This document shows, in pieces, positions 29,021 to 37,490 of a stretch of DNA of 64,000 bases. Source of the stretch: Chlamydiia bacterium. GTDB taxonomy: Bacteria; Chlamydiota; Chlamydiia; Chlamydiales; 2-12-FULL-49-11. The stretch lies in assembly GCA_022601595.1 (NCBI GenBank), contig JAJACI010000003.1, forward strand, positions 1 to 64,000, in the 5' to 3' direction. The notes beneath the pieces were generated by a model. It did not search any database. It had not been told where the DNA came from and saw only the letters and a list, made by a program, of their open reading frames with translations. The position numbers and the translations under genes are program-made. The number at the start of each line of letters is the position of its first letter. The first letter of the stretch is position 1.

Positions 29021-29953
29021 ATGAAAAAATATTTATTTGCTCTTTTGAGCCTTCCATTATTAATGTTTGCCTCTGAAGAAGAGGATTTTGCAGCGTTAAA
29101 AGATTCTTATCAAAATAAAGATTGGAATAAAGTTATTATTCAAACATCTGAGATGCTTCAAAACCACCCAGAGTCGGTTTTTGCGAAAGAAACGTATTAT
29201 TTCCGTGCTCTTGCCTATTTTCATAAGGACGATCCTGATTTAGCTAACAGGAACTTATCCACTTTTTTAGAAATGGAGGGTAGTTCTAGGTATTTTAAAG
29301 AGGCTTTAAACTATAAGTACTTTATCGCTGAAAAATTTGAAAATGGGTATTATGGTCATTTATTTGGAGTTTCTGCTCTTCCAAGACTTGAGTCCATGTG
29401 GGATACTGCTTATCAATTATATGATGAAGTAGCAATGACTTTACCAAGAAGTGATATAGCTGCTAAAGCAACTTTTAGGAAAGCTGGTATGTTACGACAG
29501 GATGGTCAGTTTGAAGAGAGTATAGAGGCTTATACAGCCCTTATCAGACGATTTCCTACTCTACCTCTTGCTCAAGAGTCCTACATAGAAATTGCAAAAG
29601 TGTATAAAAAACAGGTAAAAGATGATTATCTTGATGTTAAATGCTATAAGTTTGCATTGATAAATCAGAAAAGATTTTTATCTGCTTATCCATCTAGTAA
29701 TTTAAAGGTGCAGATGGAAGAAATAGTCTTGGATATCATAGACCTATTTGCAGAAGATGTATATAAAAGCGCTCTATATTTTGAGAAAAAAGACAATGTT
29801 ACCTCTGCTGTTATGTACCTAAAGTCTTTGGTAAGTCAATATCCAAAATCTAAATTTGCAGTTCTTGCTTCACAGAAAATTGCAGCTTTTGAGTTAGAGT
29901 CGATCCAAAAGGTTGATTTAGAGGAAGCTTCACTATTAATAGGATCGGAATGA
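29021..29953 (+). CDS. Exported TPR/BamD-like outer-membrane assembly protein (CT547-like position)
   Basis: Signal sequence; repeated TPR-like tracts (YPSSNLK, YPKSKFAVLA). Confidence 0.65.
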   Translation: MKKYLFALLSLPLLMFASEEEDFAALKDSYQNKDWNKVIIQTSEMLQNHPESVFAKETYYFRALAYFHKDDPDLANRNLSTFLEMEGSSRYFKEALNYKYFIAEKFENGYYGHLFGVSALPRLESMWDTAYQLYDEVAMTLPRSDIAAKATFRKAGMLRQDGQFEESIEAYTALIRRFPTLPLAQESYIEIAKVYKKQVKDDYLDVKCYKFALINQKRFLSAYPSSNLKVQMEEIVLDIIDLFAEDVYKSALYFEKKDNVTSAVMYLKSLVSQYPKSKFAVLASQKIAAFELESIQKVDLEEASLLIGSE

Positions 29954-30561
29954 AACCATTTTTTGCTTTAACTACCCTTGCTCTGCTCTTTTCTTCCTGT
30001 AGATATGGTGCAGCAACGCTGAATATTAACGGTGATACGATTGTTGAAACCTCTATTCCTGTTATAAAAAAGGATCCTGAGGGTTTTTTAAGAAATTATC
30101 TGGCAAGGGAGATGGCATCTAGTAGATCTTTGTATTATAAAGATACAGGAGCCAAGTATAGCCTTAAGGTTAGCATTGAACAAGATACTAATTCTAAGAT
30201 TACTTTTTTATGGGATAGGGATCCTGTAACTAATGAAAATCTTAAAGTTTTCTATCCATCTGAAGGTATGCGAGAGGTGGTTGTTAAGGTAGAGCTTGTC
30301 GAAGAGGAGTCAGGTGATGCTGTTATTGAGCCTTTCTTTATAAGTGCTTCTGCTGATTATGATTTTGTCAATCCAACGGTTCCTGATACCGTGCAATTTT
30401 TAGATGCTTTGGGCGGCGAAGAAAGTGTTTTACAATACTCATTAGGCCAGCTTGATTCTGAAGAGGGAGCTAAAGATACCTCATACAATCCTGTATACCA
30501 GCGTCTTGCTAAGAAAATTGTAAATCGTTTGATGAGAAGTAGCACTAAAGTTAAAAAATAG
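29950..30561 (+). CDS. Predicted lipoprotein (LptE-like by appearance only)
   Basis: Lipobox LLFSSC; location between BamD-like gene and rsbW. Confidence 0.55.
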   Translation: MKPFFALTTLALLFSSCRYGAATLNINGDTIVETSIPVIKKDPEGFLRNYLAREMASSRSLYYKDTGAKYSLKVSIEQDTNSKITFLWDRDPVTNENLKVFYPSEGMREVVVKVELVEEESGDAVIEPFFISASADYDFVNPTVPDTVQFLDALGGEESVLQYSLGQLDSEEGAKDTSYNPVYQRLAKKIVNRLMRSSTKVKK

Positions 30562-30570
30562 GATCTCTTT

Positions 30571-30981
30571 ATGGAGACAAAAGTTTTTCCTGCAGTATTA
30601 TCCAGTTTAGATCCAATCATGCTCTGTATTAGAGATGTTATTCGTAGTTCAGGTATTTGCCCTAAGCAGGGAAAAAACTTTGAAGTTGCATTGGAAGAGG
30701 CGGTAGTAAATATTATTCACTACGCCTATGACGCCCCAACAGGAATGATTGAGATTCTTTGTAAGTTGGATGAGAATAAAAAAATGATTATAGTAAAACT
30801 GAAAGATATGGGCATCCCTTTTAACCCTTTAGAAAAGGAAGAGGTTACTCCGCCAACAGATATAGCCTCTCAAGAAATTGGCGGTTTGGGTATCCATTTT
30901 ATCAAGAAACTGGTTGATACGATAGAATATACTTATATAGATGGCGCAAATATCCTTACCCTTACCAAGATGATACGATAA
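30571..30981 (+). CDS. rsbW: RsbW-like anti-sigma factor serine kinase
   Basis: HATPase_c features FEVALEEAVVNIIHYAYD, DMGIPFNP, GGLGIHFIKKLVD. Confidence 0.9.
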   Translation: METKVFPAVLSSLDPIMLCIRDVIRSSGICPKQGKNFEVALEEAVVNIIHYAYDAPTGMIEILCKLDENKKMIIVKLKDMGIPFNPLEKEEVTPPTDIASQEIGGLGIHFIKKLVDTIEYTYIDGANILTLTKMIR

Positions 30982-31115
30982 GAATCACCTGTAAGTTGTT
31001 AATAATAATAAACTTGTGAAGTTTTCTATTTTTTTTCATATAATGGTAGCAGGCAATTCTCTAGCTTTGTTATAATTATAGTTTAAAGATTAATTATAGT
31101 TTTAAAAAAGAGGTA

Positions 31116-31781
31116 ATGAGTATGCAAGTAAGTTCCACAGGTCCAGAAGAGATATTAGTAGGTGACAACATACCTGCAAGTAAAAATATATTTAAACAGT
31201 ATCACGTTGAAACCACCTTGAGTAGTTATGTTTTAGCATTTCTAGCCGTGGCAGGATTCTCTGTGTATAATGCTTCTTTAAAAGCTCCAGGTCTGTTTCC
31301 TTCATATCCAAACCGCACCGATTATCCAAATAGCACTAGCTGGAGAATTGCTCATGAAAAATCGCGTGCTGCACATAAAGTAAAGTGGGACGTATACAAT
31401 GCTAAAATGTTTAAATCTTTTCGTATTACATTTGTTGTACTCATGGTAATATTTGGTGTATACAAGCTATTAACCTCTACTTCTATTTTTGATAAAAAGC
31501 TTAAAAAGACGGTGCCGTATAAGGAATTTAATCAAACACTTGAAAAGGTACAAACCAAGCAAGTAGGCAAGCAAGCAAAAGCAGCTGTCGTTACATATAA
31601 ATCGAGTATTACAGCTGGCATCCGAAAAGGAAAATTATCTAGTATAGAAGAAGTCATTGCCTATCTTAAGAGAGAAAAAGCGGCCCTAAGATCGAAAACA
31701 GGAGAAAGGGAGATACAAATAGCAGAGAGTTCTCTTCAAGATATGATCAATGCATTAAATAGTTTAGTGTTGGTGAATTAG
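31116..31781 (+). CDS. Lineage-specific two-TM hypothetical protein
   Basis: Hydrophobic segments at aa ~35-55 and ~105-125; SD AAAGAGG upstream. Confidence 0.65.
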   Translation: MSMQVSSTGPEEILVGDNIPASKNIFKQYHVETTLSSYVLAFLAVAGFSVYNASLKAPGLFPSYPNRTDYPNSTSWRIAHEKSRAAHKVKWDVYNAKMFKSFRITFVVLMVIFGVYKLLTSTSIFDKKLKKTVPYKEFNQTLEKVQTKQVGKQAKAAVVTYKSSITAGIRKGKLSSIEEVIAYLKREKAALRSKTGEREIQIAESSLQDMINALNSLVLVN

Positions 31782-32209
31782 CCTTCTAAAAACGAAGAGA
31801 TCTCTTCTTCGGTATCTATAACTTCTGTGAGAAAATGGCGTAGTGTCTTTAAAACATATTTTGGAGTGTTGTATACTCCATGGGTTTTGTATACGATCTC
31901 TAGCTTAAGATCGTCCTCTTTGATCAGGGCGATCATTACCGATGTGCAAGGATTTTCATCTACCACATCAGGAACAATCCATACTATAAATTGATTGTTG
32001 AATAGGGTGACCTTGGCATTATTTTCAAGTACGTGAAAATAGAAAGGAAACTGATCTTGAAGGAGCTTTTCTTCTTCCTCTGTTTGATTGAGCAGTCCCC
32101 AGTCTTTAAGCATTTCAAGATTTACATCTACAATACCATCTTGGACCCAATAGGTTGGATCCTCTAAGAATTTATCATAATATTGCTCGAGCTTTTCTGG
32201 CTTAATCAT
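31778..32209 (-). CDS. Conserved hypothetical protein (CT550-like position)
   Basis: 143-aa ORF between rsbW region and dacF. Confidence 0.6.
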   Translation of the reverse strand: MIKPEKLEQYYDKFLEDPTYWVQDGIVDVNLEMLKDWGLLNQTEEEEKLLQDQFPFYFHVLENNAKVTLFNNQFIVWIVPDVVDENPCTSVMIALIKEDDLKLEIVYKTHGVYNTPKYVLKTLRHFLTEVIDTEEEISSFLEG

Positions 32210-32269
32210 GGAATACCCTTTATCTCTTATGGACTCTCTAATTGGCTAGTAATTGTAAAATTAGCAGCT

Positions 32270-32286
32270 AATCAGAGTCTCCTTAT
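32270..32286. repeat. Solo family-1 terminus remnant
   Basis: TAATCAGAGTCTCCTTA. Confidence 0.7.
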
Positions 32287-32395
32287 AAATTCTTACATAG
32301 TCATCGGGCTATTTTATTGATACTATTTTTTTTAATTTTTTTCCTGATAGAGTATAACTCTTGAAGTTATTGTATTTAGTTAGTAGGATAACTCT

Positions 32396-33670
32396 ATGCG
32401 CCTCTTTTTATTCTTCCCTTTTCTCTTATATGGTTACGCTTTTCATGTGAATGTAAGTTCCCCATATGTTTGTTTGATGAATTCCCAAAATGGGAAAATT
32501 CTTTATCAAAAAAATATGGATAAAAGAATTTATCCTGCAAGCGTTACTAAAATTGCTACCGCGTTATATATTCTTGAAGAGTGTGATGTAGATAGATCTC
32601 TCTTGGTAACCTGTAATGCTGATGCTTTACAGGTAGTTACAGAGAAGAAAAAGGTTGCTAGCAAATTCTCTTTAGCTCCTTATCTTTTGGAAAATGATGG
32701 CGTCACTTTACACTTGCACAAAGGGGAGCGACTTACTTTAGAGGATCTTTTATACGCTTTGATGGTCAAATCAGCCAATGATGCAGCTAATGTCTTGGCC
32801 TCCTTATATGCCCCCTCGATCCCTGATTTTATGTTTCAGGTGAATAAATACCTACGTAGTATTGGTTGTAAAAACACCCATTTTGTCAATCCTCACGGGC
32901 TACACCACCCTGACCATTATACCACTGCTCATGATCTTGCCATTATGCTGCAAAGGGCCTCCGTTCACCCTTTTTTACGCAAGCTTATGTCTACTCAACA
33001 TTATGAAATAAAAAAAACAGGACATTCCCCATGCAGAGCAATATCATGCTATAACAAATTAATTCATCCAACGAGTAAATATTATATGCCCTCTGTTATA
33101 GGAGGGAAAACAGGGTACCATCATCGGGCTAAAAGGAATATTGCAGCCTTTGGCAAGAAAAATGATAGATCTATTATAGCTGTAATTAATAAGGCTGAAA
33201 AACCTGAAGTTCTTTTTGATGATTGCCGTAAGCTTTTTACCGCTGCATTTGAAGAAACGCTTGCTCAAAGGATGCTGTTTAACGCTCAAGAATCAAAATT
33301 CACCCATAAACTTCATTGGGCAAACAAAGAATTAACCGCATCTTTAAAAGAAGATCTTTTTCTTACCTATTATCCTTCTGAAGAAGAAAATATTGATGTG
33401 AAAATCCACTGGGCAGAGATCACCTCTCCCGTGCAGGCTGGGGATATTGTAGGGACACTTGATGTCTATAATCAAGATAATGCTCCTATTATGCAACAAA
33501 ATCTCTATGCCGATCGCGCCGTCGGCTATAAATTCACCTACCTTATCGAACTCTTTTTTAACAACCTTATCAAAGCTATCGCTACTTACCCTAAAACGAT
33601 GCTAGTTCTTTTCCTTGGCATTCTTTTCTTTATTCGCAGTCGCCGCCACCGCATCTCCTCCGCAAAGTAA
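32396..33670 (+). CDS. dacF: D-alanyl-D-alanine carboxypeptidase (DacF/PBP5 type)
   Basis: SVTK, SAND and GGKTG motifs; signal sequence and C-terminal TM. Confidence 0.92.
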   Translation: MRLFLFFPFLLYGYAFHVNVSSPYVCLMNSQNGKILYQKNMDKRIYPASVTKIATALYILEECDVDRSLLVTCNADALQVVTEKKKVASKFSLAPYLLENDGVTLHLHKGERLTLEDLLYALMVKSANDAANVLASLYAPSIPDFMFQVNKYLRSIGCKNTHFVNPHGLHHPDHYTTAHDLAIMLQRASVHPFLRKLMSTQHYEIKKTGHSPCRAISCYNKLIHPTSKYYMPSVIGGKTGYHHRAKRNIAAFGKKNDRSIIAVINKAEKPEVLFDDCRKLFTAAFEETLAQRMLFNAQESKFTHKLHWANKELTASLKEDLFLTYYPSEEENIDVKIHWAEITSPVQAGDIVGTLDVYNQDNAPIMQQNLYADRAVGYKFTYLIELFFNNLIKAIATYPKTMLVLFLGILFFIRSRRHRISSAK

Positions 33671-33719
33671 TAGCATTTATGCTTATTTTAGAGGCGCTTT
33701 TAGTCAGGACAGAGTCTCA

Positions 33720-34532
33720 CTACACAGAGCTCCAAAGGTCGAGGAAATTTTGTAAAGAGAGCTGCTCTGGCCTGGCTTTTGGATTGCAGTCAATAGCCTC
33801 TAAAGCTTTTGGTATATCGTATTCTTTTAATACCGATGATATCATTTTACGCTTTTGTGAAAAGGCTTTCCTGACAAAGGCGAAGAATGGATCTGGATCT
33901 TTTAGCGGTAAGGTACTTTTTGGGGTGAGGGAGAGGATTACTGAGTCTACCTTTGGCTTAGGTATAAAACACCCTGGCTTTACTAGGAAAAGCGATTTCT
34001 TCTTGAAATAGAAGCTTGTGAATATGGAAAAGGAGCTTCTATTTGTAGATGGCGCTTTGGATAATATCCTTTCTGCCATCTCCTTTTGCACCATTATTAT
34101 GATATCTGTGAATACCCCATGTAGCGAGGCTATTTTCGCTATGATTGGTGATGTGATGTGGTAGGGGAGGTTAGAGACTATTTTTGCCCCTGGCTTTAGA
34201 AAAGAGAGATCGGTGGCAAGTATATCTTGGTTGATAAGATGAAAATTCTCATCTTGTTTAAGGTATTTTTCTAATATAGCGGATGCGCGCGCGTCATACT
34301 CTACCGCATAAACGATAGCGCCTCTTTTTAACATTTCTACTGTCAAAGCCCCAGAGCCTGGTCCAATTTCTAATACCACATCTCCTGCTTTGACATTTGC
34401 TGCATCCACTATCTTGCTAACCACATTTTGGTCGATAAGAAAATTTTGGGACAAAGATTTTTTAAGGGTAAAACCCTCATCTTCCCAGATTTTTTTTATT
34501 TCTGAAATTTTAGTGGGATTGAATTTAGTCAT
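33720..34532 (-). CDS. rsmA: 16S rRNA dimethyladenosine transferase
   Basis: LSQNFLIDQNVVSKIV, VLEIGPGSGALT, NLPYHITSPI. Confidence 0.96.
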   Translation of the reverse strand: MTKFNPTKISEIKKIWEDEGFTLKKSLSQNFLIDQNVVSKIVDAANVKAGDVVLEIGPGSGALTVEMLKRGAIVYAVEYDARASAILEKYLKQDENFHLINQDILATDLSFLKPGAKIVSNLPYHITSPIIAKIASLHGVFTDIIIMVQKEMAERILSKAPSTNRSSFSIFTSFYFKKKSLFLVKPGCFIPKPKVDSVILSLTPKSTLPLKDPDPFFAFVRKAFSQKRKMISSVLKEYDIPKALEAIDCNPKARPEQLSLQNFLDLWSSV

Positions 34533-35550
34533 TTTGTAGTGAGAATGGTTCTAGCTTTGAGCTATTTAATTCATCCCCATATAGACCATGGATATCATAT
34601 TTTTTATATAGAGAGGCAAAATACTTCACCGAAAGTGCTATTCCTGATTCATTTACTATGGCGTTTTTAATATCGGCACTTACATCTACAAAGGCTGGAA
34701 TATGCTGTTTTTGTATACTTTTTAGCTGGAATATCTTTCCTGTATACTCATCGCCTTTCTTAGTTGTTATGATATCCGATGCCATTCCTTCATCAAGTGA
34801 TCCTAAAACCGTTAAAAGCGTATTTGAAAGCTGGCTTTTTTCTAAAGTAATATCTTTGGAGGCGCGTAAGTTTACATCGCTCTCCGGACTTTGCATGTTC
34901 TGCACTAATAGTGAAAGGTTTGTGCACTCTCCCTCTTGTAAAAGGTTCTTTATCTTTGCGGCCTCTTCTTGAACAATTTTTTCCTCTTTTCCCTTTACAG
35001 ATACAGCTTGATAAGTCCACTTATCTTTCTTTTCTAGCTCCGCTGTGTATTTTGTGTAGGCTTCCATTACCGCTTTAGGAGTTGCTTTGTTTATAGAATC
35101 TCCCCAGAAACCAAACCACGATAGGTAACCAGAGATAATCTCTCTATTGCTTATACGTCGAGCTTCCTCTGGCGTAAAGGATAAATCTTTGCAAGCAACC
35201 ACGTTATTGTCTCCAAACAGCTCCGTTACTTTTTGAGTAATGTCTGTTTCAGGAATCTTATATTCTAGCTTTTTAGCTTCAAGTAGAAGAATTTCATCTT
35301 CTGTCATTTTTTTTAAAGTATACTTCCAGTTTTGAGCATAATGCTTATAGACGGCTTGAGTGTCGTTAAACATCCTCTTATCCCTCATATAAATCTGCCT
35401 GTCCATCTCCTTTTTGATATCAAGTACGGTGATGGGCTTTTCGCCTACATTGACAAGTATCTTATTGACTGTCTGTATAGATGCTCCGTAAACAGATGTT
35501 AAGCAAAGGATGGAGAGACTAAAAATAAACTTGTATATAAATGATTTCAT
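34525..35550 (-). CDS. Periplasmic SurA-N-like/parvulin-like protein (CT355-like position)
   Basis: Signal peptide from MKSFIYKFIFSLSIL; KILVNVGEKPITVLDIKKEMD resembles SurA N domain. Confidence 0.65.
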   Translation of the reverse strand: MKSFIYKFIFSLSILCLTSVYGASIQTVNKILVNVGEKPITVLDIKKEMDRQIYMRDKRMFNDTQAVYKHYAQNWKYTLKKMTEDEILLLEAKKLEYKIPETDITQKVTELFGDNNVVACKDLSFTPEEARRISNREIISGYLSWFGFWGDSINKATPKAVMEAYTKYTAELEKKDKWTYQAVSVKGKEEKIVQEEAAKIKNLLQEGECTNLSLLVQNMQSPESDVNLRASKDITLEKSQLSNTLLTVLGSLDEGMASDIITTKKGDEYTGKIFQLKSIQKQHIPAFVDVSADIKNAIVNESGIALSVKYFASLYKKYDIHGLYGDELNSSKLEPFSLQND

Positions 35551-35620
35551 GCCAGTTACTATATAGCAAAATTTGTTTCTACTCAAGACCTTTTTATGAA
35601 AAAATTCTAAGATTGCTCGT

Positions 35621-35790
35621 TTAAGGAGACTCTCAATAACTGCTGGTTTCTATAATTTTTTCAGATTTCTGATACATCCTATTTTTCGAAGCGCTCCATC
35701 CCTACGGGGATGCAGCTCATTCCAAAATCAAATTTATCTCATAAAATCTGAAGAAATTCTAAAAAGTGTAGTTTATCAGAGTCTCCTTAA
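35621..35790 (-). repeat. Family-1 palindromic element (full copy)
   Basis: TTAAGGAGACTCTCAATAACTGCTGG...CATCCCTACGGGGATG...CAGAGTCTCCTTAA, followed by ATCAGAGTCTTTTAA remnant. Confidence 0.92.
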
Positions 35791-35791
35791 A

Positions 35792-36913
35792 TCAGAGTCT
35801 TTTAAAGATAGCTAAAAACATGGCGTCACTACCGCCACTTTTCAAATCCACTGTTTTAGAAGAGATGAAAGTCAGTTCTTTTCTTTCTTTTAAAAAATCT
35901 ACCTGATCTTTATTTTCCTGAGCAAGAATGCTACAGGTTGCGTAAATAAGTGTTCCACCTTTTTTTAGGTAAGGAATAGCTTTTATTAGTATGTCCCTTT
36001 GGACGACGGCTACCTGATCGACAAATTCTGCGGTAAGACCCCATTTTTGATCAGGCCTTCTTCTTAGCGTGCCGCTGCAAGAACAAGGAGCATCAACAAG
36101 GACGGTATCCATGTTACCTCTTAACCCTTTCAATCTTTTGTCGTGAGCCTGATATATCTGAAAGTTTTGGATGCCAGCTCTTTTTAGTCTTTTCTTAGCA
36201 TCGACCAAAGGCATCTGCCTTATATCGTGTAAATGAACTTGGCCAGATTCTTGCATATGAGGGGCAAAAGCAAGTGATTTCCCACCACTTCCAGCGCAAT
36301 AATCCAAAATATGTTGATTTGGTTTTGCATTTACATACTCTGCAATAATTTGTGATGCCTCATCTTGAGGTTCAAAATGGCCTTTTAAAAATTCAGCAAT
36401 TGAGTTAAACTGTGTCTTTTTCCCTACCTGCAAGCCATCTTTTGCAAGCTCGCATCTTGAAAGTAAGAGCTGCTCTTTATATTTGTTATAGAAAGCATCT
36501 ACGGTAGTCTTTTGCGTATTTACTCGTATGGTAGTGGGAGCCTCTTGGTTACTTATCTTGCAAAATTCCATAGCCTTTTCATAGCCCAGGGAATCGACAA
36601 TTTTTAAAAAGAGCCATTTTGGAAAGCTTACCTGAACATGTGAGGGGAGATGGCTGTTGTCTGCTTCAAGTGGGGATGCCTCACTTGTATAAAGATCAAC
36701 AAGCTCTCTTGGATACCGAGCTTTATAAGCAAATAAAAGTTCCTTCCATTTAAATATTTCGTATAACCCCTTTTTCACATGGAGTCTATCTTTAGACCCA
36801 AGGGACCGATTTTCCTTGAAATAGCGATGAGTGTGCAGATCTAAGGAAACCTTGGACTTTCCTGCTGTTTCAAGTAATATTTGTAGGTGTTTTTTTCTAA
36901 ATGGGGACCACAT
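35792..36913 (-). CDS. rsmB: RsmB/Sun-family rRNA (cytosine-C5) methyltransferase
   Basis: DYCAGSGGKS, VDAPCSCSGTLRRRPDQKW; TGA stop lies in a family-1 terminus remnant. Confidence 0.85.
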   Translation of the reverse strand: MWSPFRKKHLQILLETAGKSKVSLDLHTHRYFKENRSLGSKDRLHVKKGLYEIFKWKELLFAYKARYPRELVDLYTSEASPLEADNSHLPSHVQVSFPKWLFLKIVDSLGYEKAMEFCKISNQEAPTTIRVNTQKTTVDAFYNKYKEQLLLSRCELAKDGLQVGKKTQFNSIAEFLKGHFEPQDEASQIIAEYVNAKPNQHILDYCAGSGGKSLAFAPHMQESGQVHLHDIRQMPLVDAKKRLKRAGIQNFQIYQAHDKRLKGLRGNMDTVLVDAPCSCSGTLRRRPDQKWGLTAEFVDQVAVVQRDILIKAIPYLKKGGTLIYATCSILAQENKDQVDFLKERKELTFISSKTVDLKSGGSDAMFLAIFKRL

Positions 36914-36957
36914 ACCAAAAAGTATACCATTATAAGGGATTTTAGGGTACTTTCATT

Positions 36958-37002
36958 TTAAGGAGACTCTGATAAACTGCTCGTTATTCAGAGTCTCCTT
37001 AA
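36958..37002. repeat. 45-bp family-1 mini-element (termini only)
   Basis: TTAAGGAGACTCTGATAAACTGCTCGTTATTCAGAGTCTCCTTAA. Confidence 0.9.
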
Positions 37003-37034
37003 AAAGAAGTGGATATATAGACAAGGGGGAGAGT

Positions 37035-37490
37035 ATGGGGAGAGTATTAGGAAGGATTTTTCTTTCCACTATTTTTATATTGTTTGCAGTTGCATCTATT
37101 ATGGATTGGGATGTTGCTTATACAGACTTGGATACGGCTATTGTAAATTGGCAAATGCATGAGGGTAACCCTGAGTTTATTGGTTCTGCTCTTGATGAAC
37201 TTACCAGTCATGTAAATATTATTTTAGTTGTAGGGATATTTTTAGAGCTTATAGGCGGATTGTTAATCTTTTTTGGATTCAAACCCAAGCTGGGGGCAGC
37301 TTTTCTTGCTATATTTTTATTTTTCAGTACCTTATTATACTTTCCTTTTTGGTTTTATGAAGGAGAGCAGTTGAATTTAAATTTAGTTTTATTTTTAAAA
37401 AATGTATCTATATTTGGAGGTGTTCTTCTTCTTTTTTCCGGGAAAGGTTCCTCTAGACAGCAAATAGAGATGTTGGATGACGATATGTAA
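37035..37490 (+). CDS. DoxX-like membrane protein
   Basis: 4-TM layout and DoxX-type segments (LELIGGLLIFFGFKPKLGAAFLAIFLF). Confidence 0.75.
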   Translation: MGRVLGRIFLSTIFILFAVASIMDWDVAYTDLDTAIVNWQMHEGNPEFIGSALDELTSHVNIILVVGIFLELIGGLLIFFGFKPKLGAAFLAIFLFFSTLLYFPFWFYEGEQLNLNLVLFLKNVSIFGGVLLLFSGKGSSRQQIEMLDDDM

